Source: Collimonas arenae
GTDB taxonomy: Bacteria > Pseudomonadota > Gammaproteobacteria > Burkholderiales > Burkholderiaceae_D
Reading direction: 5' to 3'
Length of the DNA: 64,000 nucleotides
NCBI RefSeq assembly: GCF_000786695.1
Contig: NZ_CP009962.1
Span: 992,001-1,056,000, forward strand
In this document: positions 37,176 through 45,832 of the stretch, in pieces
Layout of the letters: each line of letters begins with the position of its first letter
Numbering within the stretch: the first letter of the stretch is position 1
The notes under the pieces: model-generated
What the model saw: the letters and a program-made list of their open reading frames with translations, nothing else
Told to the model about the DNA's origin: nothing
Database searches by the model: none
Made by a program: the position numbers and the translations under genes

Positions 37176-38146
37176 GGTGGCAGATCCTGTCCTGTGATGT
37201 TGGGATCGTTCGCATTGTTCTCAGGCGTAGTGAGCAGGGCGGCGCGTCTTGATGCTGCGGACTCTTGCTCTTCCGCAGCCTTGTCGTCATCTGTCACCTC
37301 GTTCGGCCCGACCTTGATATAGTGGAAGAATCCGGCCAGCGCAGTCAGTGCGATACCGGCCAGCGCCAATGGCTTGGCGACACCTTTCCACAGGCCGACC
37401 AACGGACTGATGTGCGGATTGTCTGGCAGGCCGTGGTAGAGAGAGGGTTTGTCGGCATGATGCAGCACGTACATGACGTGGGTGCCGCCCACGCCGGGCG
37501 GATCGTACAAACCGGCCTGCCCGAAGCCGCGTTCTTTGAGATCGACGATACGTTCAGCCGCATGCGCTTTCATGTCTTCCTTGGTGCCGAAGACAATGGC
37601 GCCGGTAGGGCAGGTCTTGACGCAGGCCGGCTCCTGGCCCACTGCGACCCGGTCCGAGCACAGCGTGCATTTGTAGGCTTTGTTGTCTTTCTTTGAAATC
37701 CTCGGCACATCGAACGGGCAGCCGGTGACGCAATAGCCGCAGCCAATGCAGTTTTCTTCATGGAAATCGACTATGCCATTGTTGTATTGGACGATCGCGC
37801 CGGGCGACGGACAAGCCTTGAGGCAACCCGGATCTTCGCAGTGCATGCAGCCATCCTTCCGGATCAGCCATTCGAGATTGCCGTCCGGATTTTCGTATTC
37901 TGAAAACCGCATGACGGTCCACGAGTGTTCCGTCATGTCAGGCGGATTGTCCAGCACGCCAACATTGACGCCGACCTCATCGCGCAAGTCATTCCATTCC
38001 ATGCAGGCGGTCTGGCAGGCTTTGCAGCCTATGCATTTGGTGACGTCGATCAGTTTGGCGACAGTGCCGGTGACCGGTTCACGCGCGCCGGGCGGCGGCG
38101 TGGTGGTGGCAGAGACGCGTTTGACATCGAGCGATTGCAGAGCCAT
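37172..38146 (-). CDS. fdnH: Formate dehydrogenase iron-sulfur (beta) subunit
   Basis: 324 aa ferredoxin-like protein with four [4Fe-4S] cysteine groups: [52 protein letters not shown] and [21 protein letters not shown] single C-terminal hydrophobic helix ([19 protein letters not shown]) anchors it, as in FdnH. It links the Sec/Mo subunit to the cytochrome b. An N-terminal stretch of about 30 residues precedes the first cluster. Eight bases after the fdnG stop. Confidence 0.95.
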   Translation of the reverse strand: MALQSLDVKRVSATTTPPPGAREPVTGTVAKLIDVTKCIGCKACQTACMEWNDLRDEVGVNVGVLDNPPDMTEHSWTVMRFSEYENPDGNLEWLIRKDGCMHCEDPGCLKACPSPGAIVQYNNGIVDFHEENCIGCGYCVTGCPFDVPRISKKDNKAYKCTLCSDRVAVGQEPACVKTCPTGAIVFGTKEDMKAHAAERIVDLKERGFGQAGLYDPPGVGGTHVMYVLHHADKPSLYHGLPDNPHISPLVGLWKGVAKPLALAGIALTALAGFFHYIKVGPNEVTDDDKAAEEQESAASRRAALLTTPENNANDPNITGQDLPP

Positions 38147-38154
38147 GGTTTCTC

Positions 38155-41100
38155 CTATGTCTTCTCGACTTTGACCAGGAACGACTTGAATTCCGGCGTC
38201 TGCGAATTGCCATCTCCCACGCCCGGCGTCAGCGTGTTGGCGAGATAGCCCGGTTTGGTCAGGCCCTTGAAGCCCCAGTGGATAGGGATGCCGACGTGAT
38301 GCACAGGTTTTCCTTCAATCGTCATTTTCTTGATGCGCTTGGTCACCACCGCCACGGCAACGATATAGCCGCGCTTGGAGCTAACCTTGACCCGCTCACC
38401 GGCCACTACGCCGACTTCCTTCGCCAGATCCTCGCCGATTTCAACGAACTGCTCCGGCTGGAGAATGGCGTTGAGACGCGCATGCTTGGTCCAGTAATGG
38501 AAATGCTCGGTGAGGCGGTAAGTAGTGCCGACGTGCGGGAAGGCGTCAACCTTGCCGAACATGGCGCGGTCGTCAGGGAACACGCGAGCGCCAGGATTGC
38601 TGGTTGCGCTTGCATTCTTCGGGAACAGCGGGTTATAACCGACCGGCGTTTCGAACGGTTCGTAGTGCACAGGGAACGGGCCTTCGGCCATGCCGGCGCG
38701 GGCGAAGAAACGCGCCACGCCTTCCGGATTCATGATGAACGGCCCCATGCCGCCGGCAGGGTTTTCGTCTACCTTGAAATCGGGGACGTCGACGCCACCC
38801 CACTTGTCGCCGTTCCAGCCGATCAGCTTGCGCTTGGCGTCGAACGGCTTGCCATTCACATCGCAGGAAGCGCGGTTATACAGGACGCGGCGGTTGGCCG
38901 GCCACGCCCAGGACCAGTTGAGCGTTTGGCCGATGCCGGTAGGGTCCGAATTGTCGCGTCTCGCCATCTGGTTGCCTGCTTCAGTCCAGCAGCCGCTGAA
39001 GATCCAGCAACCGCAAGCCGTGCTGCCGTCGTCGCGTAGTTCGGCAAAGCCGGCCAGCTGTTCGTTTTTCTTGCGAGTGATCTTGCTGGCGTCTTTCGGA
39101 TCGGCCAGGTCGCTCAGGGCGCGGCCATTGTATTCCCTGGCCAGTTCCACGGCCGTCGGGCTTTCTGGATCGGCATAGGGCCAGGACAGCTTGACGATAG
39201 GGTCGGGATATTTGCCGCCGTCCGTTACATACATCTTGCGCATCTTCAGGAACAGGGTCGACATGATTTCCAGGTCGCTGCGCGCTTCGCCCGGAGGTTC
39301 CGCGCCTTTCCAGTGCCATTGCAGCCAGCGGCCGGAATTCGTCAGCGAACCTTCTTCTTCGGCAAAGCAGGTGGTCGGTAGCCGGAATACCTCGGTTTGT
39401 ATCTGGCTCGAATCGACGTCGTTGAACGCGCCGTGATTCTTCCAGAATTCGGAAGTCTCGGTCGCGAGTGGATCCATCACCACCAGGAACTTCAGCTTGG
39501 CCAGGCTGGCGCCGATCTTGCCCTTGTCGGGCGCAGCCGCTAGCGGATTGAAGCCCTGTGCGATATAACCGTTGACCTTGCCCTGTTTCATCAGCTCAAA
39601 TATTTGCAGCATGTCATAGGGCTTGTCGAGCTTGGGCAGGTAGTCGTAGGCCCAGTTGTTGTCTGCGGTGGCGGCGTCGCCCCACCAGGATTTCATCAGG
39701 CTGACATGGAATTTTCCGTAGTTCTGCCAATAGCTGAGCTGGTTGGGACGTAGCGGCTTGCTGGCGCGGGCGGCGATATATTTGCCGAAATCCTGCTCGG
39801 ATTCGGAGGGCAGGGTCATGTAGCCTGGCAGCAGGTTGGTCATCAAGCCCAGATCGGTGAGTCCCTGGATATTCGAGTGACCGCGCAGGGCGTTCATGCC
39901 GCCGCCGGCGATCCCGATATTCCCCAGCAACAGCTGCACCATGGCGCCGGTGCGGATGATCTGCGAGCCGATCGAGTGTTGGGTCCAGCCGAGTGCATAC
40001 AAGATCGTACCTGCGCGGGTCGGCGATGCCGTCGAGGCCAGCATTTCGCACACTTTAAGGAATTTTTCCTTGGGCGTGCCGCAGACGCTTTCCACCATCT
40101 CCGGCGTGTAGCGCTCGTAGTGTTGTTTCATCATGTTAAAGACGCAGCGCGGATGGGTCAGGCTCGGATCGGTCTTTACAAAACCGTCTTCGCCCACCTC
40201 GTAGTCCCAGGTTGTCTTGGTGTAGTTGCGCTTGTCGGCGTTGTAGCCAGAGAAAATGCCATCGTCGAAGGCATAGTCTTCGCGCACGAGGAAGCTGAAA
40301 TCGGTGTAATTCTTGACGTACTCGTGCTGGATCTGATCTTTCTCCAGCAAGTAACGAATCACTCCGCCGAGGAAAATAATGTCAGTGCCGGTCCTGATAG
40401 GCGCATAGAAATCCGCCACCGAGGCCGAGCGCGTAAAACGCGGATCGACCACAATCAGCTTTGCCTTGTTATGCGCCTTGGCTTCGGTCACCCATTTGAA
40501 GCCGCACGGATGGGCCTCGGCTGCATTGCCGCCCATGATAAGGACAACGTCCGCATTCTTGATGTCGACCCAATGATTCGTCATCGCTCCACGGCCAAAC
40601 GTCGGGGCAAGACCTGCCACCGTCGGACCGTGTCAGACACGCGCCTGGTTGTCGAACGCCAGCAGCCCGAGGCTGCGCATGGTTTTATGGGTCAGATAGC
40701 CGACTTCATTGCTGCTGGCCGACGCCGCCAGCATGCCTGTGGTTAGCCAGCGGTTGACGGTTAGTCCCTCCGGCGTCTTTTCGATGAAGTTGGCGTCCCG
40801 GTCCTGTTTCATCAGGGTAGCGATACGGCTTAACGCATCGTCCCACGACATGCGTTTCCACTCTTTGGAGCCCGGCGCCCGGTATTCCGGGAACTGCAGC
40901 CGACTGGGACTGTGTACGAAATCCAGCAGGGAAGCGCCTTTCGGGCAGAGCGTGCCACGATTGACCGGGTGGTCGGGGTCGCCTTCGATATGGATGATGC
41001 TGGCTTTGGCATTCTTGGCGCCGTCACCGAGGCTGTACATCAGGATTCCGCAACTGACGGAGCAATAGGGGCAAGTATTACGGGTTTCGACCGTGCGCGT

Positions 41101-41223
41101 CAGCTTGTAGCTGCGTACTTCGGCCAGCGCAGGGGCGGGAGAAAATCCCATCAGCGCCAAGCTTGAACCTGCCAGGGTTGCGCCAGTCGTTTTAAGGAAC
41201 TGGCGCCGGGACATGTGAACCAT
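38155..41223 (-). CDS. fdnG: Formate dehydrogenase major (alpha) subunit, selenoprotein with in-frame UGA
   Basis: 1022 aa molybdopterin enzyme oxidising formate in the periplasm. The N-terminus has a twin-arginine signal ([20 protein letters not shown]). The [4Fe-4S] motif is [10 protein letters not shown] with a late Cys in LCPKG. An in-frame TGA at 40635-40633 encodes residue 197 in the context [19 protein letters not shown], the same place as Sec196 of E. coli FdnG. The frame continues without interruption to 38155. Automatic callers split it into two ORFs (38155-40620 and 40633-41223); this is a Sec codon, not a frameshift. The start has a GAGAGG ribosome-binding site. FdoG is the alternative name. 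Confidence 0.96.
40603..40622 (-). promoter_or_regulatory. bSECIS element of fdnG
   Basis: On the coding strand the stem arms CGG/CCG and GGCA/TGCC pair perfectly around the apical loop GGTCT, with a single bulged U between the lower and upper stem. This is the arrangement that E. coli SelB recognises. The loop begins 18 bases after the UGA, as in E. coli fdhF. Confidence 0.92.
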
Positions 41224-41278
41224 GGGTAGACCTCTCTTTGCGCATTAATGCCAAACAGTGTTCTGAACATGCGTTTTT

Positions 41279-41284
41279 ATTATA
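41279..41284 (-). promoter_or_regulatory. Candidate -10 element for fdnG
   Basis: The minus strand reads TATAAT, about 55 bases upstream of the fdnG start. A -35 match (TGTTGG, 17-bp spacing) is poor, which would suit a promoter that needs an activator. Confidence 0.4.
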
Positions 41285-41387
41285 GGATGGATTATTGTTT
41301 GCCAACAGAAGGAAATGTTGCACCCCCCCGGCTGTTACGGCAGTTTCGTCCTGCGCAGGCTGGAAAAACATGCTTTTTATTGATTGT

Positions 41388-41401
41388 TTGATAAATATCA
41401 A
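41388..41401. promoter_or_regulatory. FNR/ANR-type binding site
   Basis: TTGATAAATATCAA is a perfect match to the FNR consensus TTGAT-N4-ATCAA. It lies 165 bases upstream of fdnG and 57 bases upstream of the divergent kdoO start. Formate dehydrogenase-N genes are classic FNR targets. Which gene it controls is not certain. Confidence 0.7.
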
Positions 41402-41457
41402 CAAGGTGGACAGATGCCGTGGTTCACGTCGTCATTGCAACGCGGCATAATACGGCC

Positions 41458-42339
41458 ATGGAACAACAAATTCTCGAAATCGATATTGCCGACTGGCAGA
41501 TCAACACGCCAAACTCGGCCTGGATTTCCGCGCTTGAAGCCGGAAAAGTCCTGTATTTCCCACATCTGAGTTTTGCATTCACTGCCGATGAGCAGCGTTT
41601 CCTGACACCGGAGATCCGGGATCCCAAAAGCCGCAACATCAGTCTCGACGCGAACGGCAAGCTGAAGGGCGCGCTTGGTAATGCGGCTGACCAGATCGCC
41701 TTGGCCAAGATGATCGGACGTTTTCGCAGCCAGGCCCAGCAGTTGATCTATTCCCTGTTGCCAGCGTATGCCGACACCCGTAGCGAATTGCGCATGGCCC
41801 CCACCAGCTACAGGCCGATGCAAGTGGAAACCCGTGCCCAGTCGTGGCGGGCCGATGACCGCCGCCTGCATGTCGATTCTTTCCCGTCACGCCCGAATTA
41901 CGGTGAGCGGATCTTGCGCGTGTTTGCCAACGTTAACCCAGACGGCGTGCCGCGCGTCTGGCGTGTCGGTGAGCCGTTCGAAGATGTCGCGCAACGGTTC
42001 CTGCCGCGCGTCAAAGCCTATTCGCGCTGGCAGGCAAAGGCCATGAACGCCTTACACATCACGAAGTCGCTGCGTAGCGAATACGATCATCTGATGTTGC
42101 AACTGCACGACGCCATGAAGTCCGATCTTGAGTACCAGAAAAACGGTCCGCAAGTAACCCAGCCATTTGCCGCCGGATCGGTGTGGGTGTGTTTTTCCGA
42201 CCAGACACCGCATGCGGTGATGGCCGGCCAGTACATGATGGAACAGACCTTGCATTTGCCAGCTGCGAAGCAGTACGACCCAGGCGCCAGCCCGCTGGCG
42301 ATCCTGCGCCGCCTGACTGGCCGCGTGCTCACGGAATGA
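41458..42339 (+). CDS. kdoO: Kdo hydroxylase (Kdo 3-hydroxylase, Fe(II)/O2-dependent)
   Basis: 293 aa from the ATG at 41458 (MEQQILEIDIADW); an earlier start in the promoter region is rejected. The protein matches the KdoO family, which hydroxylates a Kdo residue of the LPS inner core to D-glycero-D-talo-oct-2-ulosonic acid in Burkholderia and Yersinia. The iron ligands are the HxD pair His138/Asp140 (LHVDSFPSRPNYG) and probably His252 (DQTPHAVMAG). It overlaps waaA by 4 bases, the typical genetic partner. Confidence 0.88.
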   Translation: MEQQILEIDIADWQINTPNSAWISALEAGKVLYFPHLSFAFTADEQRFLTPEIRDPKSRNISLDANGKLKGALGNAADQIALAKMIGRFRSQAQQLIYSLLPAYADTRSELRMAPTSYRPMQVETRAQSWRADDRRLHVDSFPSRPNYGERILRVFANVNPDGVPRVWRVGEPFEDVAQRFLPRVKAYSRWQAKAMNALHITKSLRSEYDHLMLQLHDAMKSDLEYQKNGPQVTQPFAAGSVWVCFSDQTPHAVMAGQYMMEQTLHLPAAKQYDPGASPLAILRRLTGRVLTE

Positions 42340-43691
42340 AGGCTGCATCGGGTTTTGATGCAGGGCGGGCCTGGCGCATTCGTTTGCTGTACTCGGCGGT
42401 ATGGTGGCTGGCGATGCCGATGGTATTGCTGCGCTTGTGGCGGCGCGGCGGCAAGGAGCCAGGTTACCGCCAGCATGTGGCGGAGCGCATCGGGTTTTAT
42501 CCTCCCATGGCGCAGCATCTGGCGACAAGCAAATTCCTGTGGGTGCATGCCGTTTCCGTTGGCGAAACACGCGCCGCCGAGCCTTTGATAGCCGCTATGC
42601 TTGATGCTTATCCGGACTATACCATCCTGTTGACGCACATGACCGCAACAGGCCGCGCGACCGGGCATTCTCTGTTCGGCAAATTTCCCCGCGTGGTGCA
42701 ATCCTTTCTTCCTTACGATACCGGCTGGATGGTCGGGCGTTTCCTTCGTCACTTCAAGCCAAGTCTGTGCGTATTGATGGAAACGGAAGTATGGCCGAAC
42801 CTGATCGCGCAGTGCGGTCGTTACAAGGTGCCGGTCGCACTGGTGAATGCGCGACTGTCGGAGCGCTCCCTGCGTCGCGGCAAGCGATTTTCCACGCTGA
42901 TGACAGAAGCCGCCGGCGGGATGTCCTGCGTCGGCGCGCAGACCGATGCAGATGCAGGCCGCTTACGACAGCTTGGCGGCCGCAATGTGCAGGTGACCGG
43001 TAGCGTTAAATTCGATGTCACTCCGCCGCCGGCCTTGTTGGCTGCGGGTGCCGCGATACGAGCGCAGATAGGTAGTCGTCCGGTATTGTTGTGCGCTAGC
43101 ACCCGCGAGGGCGAAGAAGACTTGATACTCGAAGCTTTGTTCCGGCGCGGCCAGAATCCGGCATGGTCGAATATTTTGACAGTAATCGTACCGCGTCATC
43201 CGCAGCGTTTTGACGAAGTTGCCCAGCTGGCGGCAGCGAAGGGATTGTCGTCGTTGCGCCGCACCGGACTTGGCAGCGACGCCGTGCCGCCCGAAACAAG
43301 AATACTGGTGGGCGATTCAATGGGCGAAATGTTCGCCTACTACGCTGTTTGCGATGTTGCGTTTATCGGCGGTAGCCTGTTGCCGATGGGAGGGCAAAAC
43401 CTGATCGAGGCCTTTGCCGTAGGCAAACCGGTATTGATTGGTCCCCATACGTTTAACTTCTCCGCCATCACCGAGCAGGCCATTGCGGCCGGCGCCGCGC
43501 GTCGCGTGACCGATGTCGAGAATATGCTAGATGAGGCGCTGTATCTGTTGCAGAGCCGGGAGCAACGGCAAGCGATGGGCCAGCAGGCTAGCAGTTTCGC
43601 GCGGCAGCATCGAGGCGCTACCGCGCGAACCATGGCATTGCTGCAGCCTTTAATCTCTTCCGAGTTCTCTGTCCCATGCACATCGCCGTGA
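42336..43691 (+). CDS. waaA: 3-deoxy-D-manno-octulosonic acid transferase
   Basis: 451 aa GT30 enzyme that adds Kdo to lipid IVA at the cytoplasmic face of the inner membrane. The start at 42336 overlaps the kdoO stop (ATGA); an upstream extension inside kdoO is rejected. An N-terminal anchor helix (RLLYSAVWWLAMPMVLLRLW) is followed by WVHAVSVGETRAAEPL with its catalytic Glu, CVLMETEVWPNLI, and the donor site FIGGSLLPMGGQNLIEAFAVGKPVLIG, cited in part. Family length. It ends 16 bases inside the next gene. Confidence 0.95.
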   Translation: MKAASGFDAGRAWRIRLLYSAVWWLAMPMVLLRLWRRGGKEPGYRQHVAERIGFYPPMAQHLATSKFLWVHAVSVGETRAAEPLIAAMLDAYPDYTILLTHMTATGRATGHSLFGKFPRVVQSFLPYDTGWMVGRFLRHFKPSLCVLMETEVWPNLIAQCGRYKVPVALVNARLSERSLRRGKRFSTLMTEAAGGMSCVGAQTDADAGRLRQLGGRNVQVTGSVKFDVTPPPALLAAGAAIRAQIGSRPVLLCASTREGEEDLILEALFRRGQNPAWSNILTVIVPRHPQRFDEVAQLAAAKGLSSLRRTGLGSDAVPPETRILVGDSMGEMFAYYAVCDVAFIGGSLLPMGGQNLIEAFAVGKPVLIGPHTFNFSAITEQAIAAGAARRVTDVENMLDEALYLLQSREQRQAMGQQASSFARQHRGATARTMALLQPLISSEFSVPCTSP

Positions 43692-44446
43692 TCGCAACCA
43701 AAGTGCTCAGCACGCTCTTGCTGATGCCCACGAATCTTATCTTGTCCTGTTTTGCCGGGATCCTCTTGCGTCGCGCTTATCCACGTTTGGGTGTCACTCT
43801 GAGCGTTGCTTCGCTATTGTTGCTTGGGATATTGAGCAGCAAGGCAGGGGCGTTGCTGCTGGTGGTGCCGTTAGAGCAACGGGTCCCGGTTTTGTCTGCG
43901 GCAGGCCTGCATGATGCACAGGCGATTGTGATATTGGGCGGCGGCCGCTTGGGAAATGCGCCGGAGTATGGCGCTGCCGATGAGCCGAATTACTGGACTC
44001 TGGCTCGTTTGCGTTACGGTGCAAAGATATATCGCCAAACGGGTTTGCCGATATTGGTATCGGGCGGGAGTCCCGAGGGCTGGCCGTCATCAGAAGCTGA
44101 AATGATGGCAAACAGTTTGCGGGAAGATTTTTCTGTGCCGGTAAAGTGGCTGGAAGATGTCTCTGATAATACCGAACAGAATGCATTATTTTCTGCAGAA
44201 ATTCTGAGGCGGGCAGGGGTGGGCCGGATTTTACTAGTCACAGATGCTTTACATATGTCTCGCGCTCAAATTCTTTTTGAGAAGACCGGATTGGAAGTGG
44301 TGGTCGCACCGACGGTATTTTTTAGTAGGGACAGGCTGACGTTGCTGAGTTTCATGCCTTCTGGGGAGGGTATGCGTCGCAGTGAATATGCATTACATGA
44401 GTGGCTGGGAATGCTGTGGCATTTTCTGCAACGCAGCAACTTGTAA
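43676..44446 (+). CDS. YdcF/ElyC (DUF218) family membrane protein
   Basis: 256 aa. Two hydrophobic helices near the N-terminus (residues 8-25 and 35-55) are followed by the DUF218 fold: AIVILGGGRLG, LPILVSGGSPEG, WLEDVSDNTEQNA and ILLVTDALHMSRA, with the conserved Asp/Asn/Glu and His. ElyC affects peptidoglycan and undecaprenyl-linked precursors in E. coli; this fits the LPS neighbourhood but is not shown here. It overlaps the waaA end by 16 bases. Confidence 0.82.
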   Translation: MHIAVIATKVLSTLLLMPTNLILSCFAGILLRRAYPRLGVTLSVASLLLLGILSSKAGALLLVVPLEQRVPVLSAAGLHDAQAIVILGGGRLGNAPEYGAADEPNYWTLARLRYGAKIYRQTGLPILVSGGSPEGWPSSEAEMMANSLREDFSVPVKWLEDVSDNTEQNALFSAEILRRAGVGRILLVTDALHMSRAQILFEKTGLEVVVAPTVFFSRDRLTLLSFMPSGEGMRRSEYALHEWLGMLWHFLQRSNL

Positions 44447-44706
44447 CGCTTGTAACATATGGGAACCGCTCGACAGCGGGCTGGCTCAAATACAACAAAA
44501 ACAACTGAATCCAGAGGCCTGTACATTCGTCTAAGACTGAAACTATCATGCGTTTCAATGGTATGCAGGACTCAAATTTGCTATCCTTCGCTAATTTTTA
44601 AAAAGCTTGATAGTGGTTCGTTTTAATGGCTTTTTTATTAATTTTCATGGAAGACTCAGTCCTTAGGCTTTGAGGATTCGATAACATAGGCTAGCAAGGA
44701 CAACAA

Positions 44707-45708
44707 TTGGGCATCCCTTCATCCCATAATCCGGTTTCCGGCGTAATTCTCGCGTCTCATCCTATGCATATTGCATTTGGTGTAGACATCAATTACTACA
44801 GAGGCATGGGCGTCGCCATGACCTCCGTGCTGAGAAACAATCCTGGCATGACGTTCGTGTTCCACGTCTTTGCATTTTCTATTACCGATGACAGTCGGCG
44901 CCGCTTGGCGGAATTGGAAAGCCAGTACAACACTACCATCAATATCCACATGCTCCACACCAGCGTGTTGGCCGAGTTTTCGCAATTTCCCTGCTTTTCT
45001 CAGCATCCGCTAGGTACATTCGTTCGGCTCCTGATTCCCAATTTGCTTCAGGGAATTGCCAGTAAAGTACTTTATATGGATGCCGATATCTTGTGTATGG
45101 GAAAACTTGATGGATTATCCTCTATAGAAATAGATGACTATATAGCCGCAGTGGTTCATGATCAGATGGAAACCACGGCGAAGACACAAATTGCCAGATT
45201 GAATTTGTCGCATCATGAATATTTCAATGCGGGTGTCATGTACATCAATGTTGACAACTGGATAGCGAACGATTCGCAAAACAAGGCATTAACGATTTTG
45301 TCGACGCAGGAGTTGGTTTTTGCAGATCAGGACGCATTAAATATTGTGCTCAACGGGCACACAATATATATCGAAGAAAAATGGAATTTTCGCTACCATC
45401 TGGTGGATTTTCTCAGTAAGGGCGAGAAGCATTTGAAAGTAACAGAACCGGTTGTATTCATGCATTTTACCGGCCCTGTAAAACCTTGGCATGATTGGTG
45501 TTTGCACGAAGCAAGAGCCATATTCATTGAATATCAAGTGCAATCTTCTTGGGCAGATATGCCATTGGACCAGCCTAAAACTGTCAGGGAATTGAAGTTG
45601 TTTTCGAAATTTCTCATCAAGCAGCATAGAGTCGTTGATGGTGTGCTTTGGCATATTAGGTATTTATATGCAAGATTTATTCGTAATTTTAAGACTTTGA
45701 CTGGGTAA
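44707..45708 (+). CDS. GT8 family glycosyltransferase, LPS core type (WaaJ/WaaI-like)
   Basis: 333 aa. The GT8 start HIAFGVDINYYRGMGVAMTSVL, the nucleotide/metal motif YMDADILCMGKLDG (DxD) and the second metal site MHFTGPVKPWHDWC are as in LPS alpha-glucosyl/galactosyltransferases. YFNAGVMYINVDNW is also typical. The TTG start at 44707 has AAGGA 6 bases upstream; an in-frame ATG at 44764 would give a 19-residue shorter protein but lacks as good a site. WaaJ-type enzymes often carry such a leader. A waaL-like gene follows. Confidence 0.82.
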   Translation: MGIPSSHNPVSGVILASHPMHIAFGVDINYYRGMGVAMTSVLRNNPGMTFVFHVFAFSITDDSRRRLAELESQYNTTINIHMLHTSVLAEFSQFPCFSQHPLGTFVRLLIPNLLQGIASKVLYMDADILCMGKLDGLSSIEIDDYIAAVVHDQMETTAKTQIARLNLSHHEYFNAGVMYINVDNWIANDSQNKALTILSTQELVFADQDALNIVLNGHTIYIEEKWNFRYHLVDFLSKGEKHLKVTEPVVFMHFTGPVKPWHDWCLHEARAIFIEYQVQSSWADMPLDQPKTVRELKLFSKFLIKQHRVVDGVLWHIRYLYARFIRNFKTLTG

Positions 45709-45832
45709 ATCCAAATATTATTGCATTACATTAATAGTATATTTTTAACGAAAGCTGAGTTTTCTTTTTTAAAGAAAATAAAGCAATAAGTTGTTCTTTG
45801 AATTTTAAAATATCCGCGAATCGGAGAAGCAT

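Noticed and set aside
40620..40640. Frameshift or nonsense mutation in the formate dehydrogenase gene
   Set aside because: The stop is UGA in frame at the known Sec position, followed by a SECIS hairpin, with selA, selB and selC nearby.
39877..40746. 289-codon plus-strand ORF opposite fdnG
   Set aside because: No family features and full overlap with the conserved selenoprotein gene.
44447..44706. Small gene or RNA in the 260-base gap before the GT8 gene
   Set aside because: Only short unsupported frames and a weak CCGCT/AGCGG hairpin near 44465-44478 are present; it is more likely a leader and promoter region.
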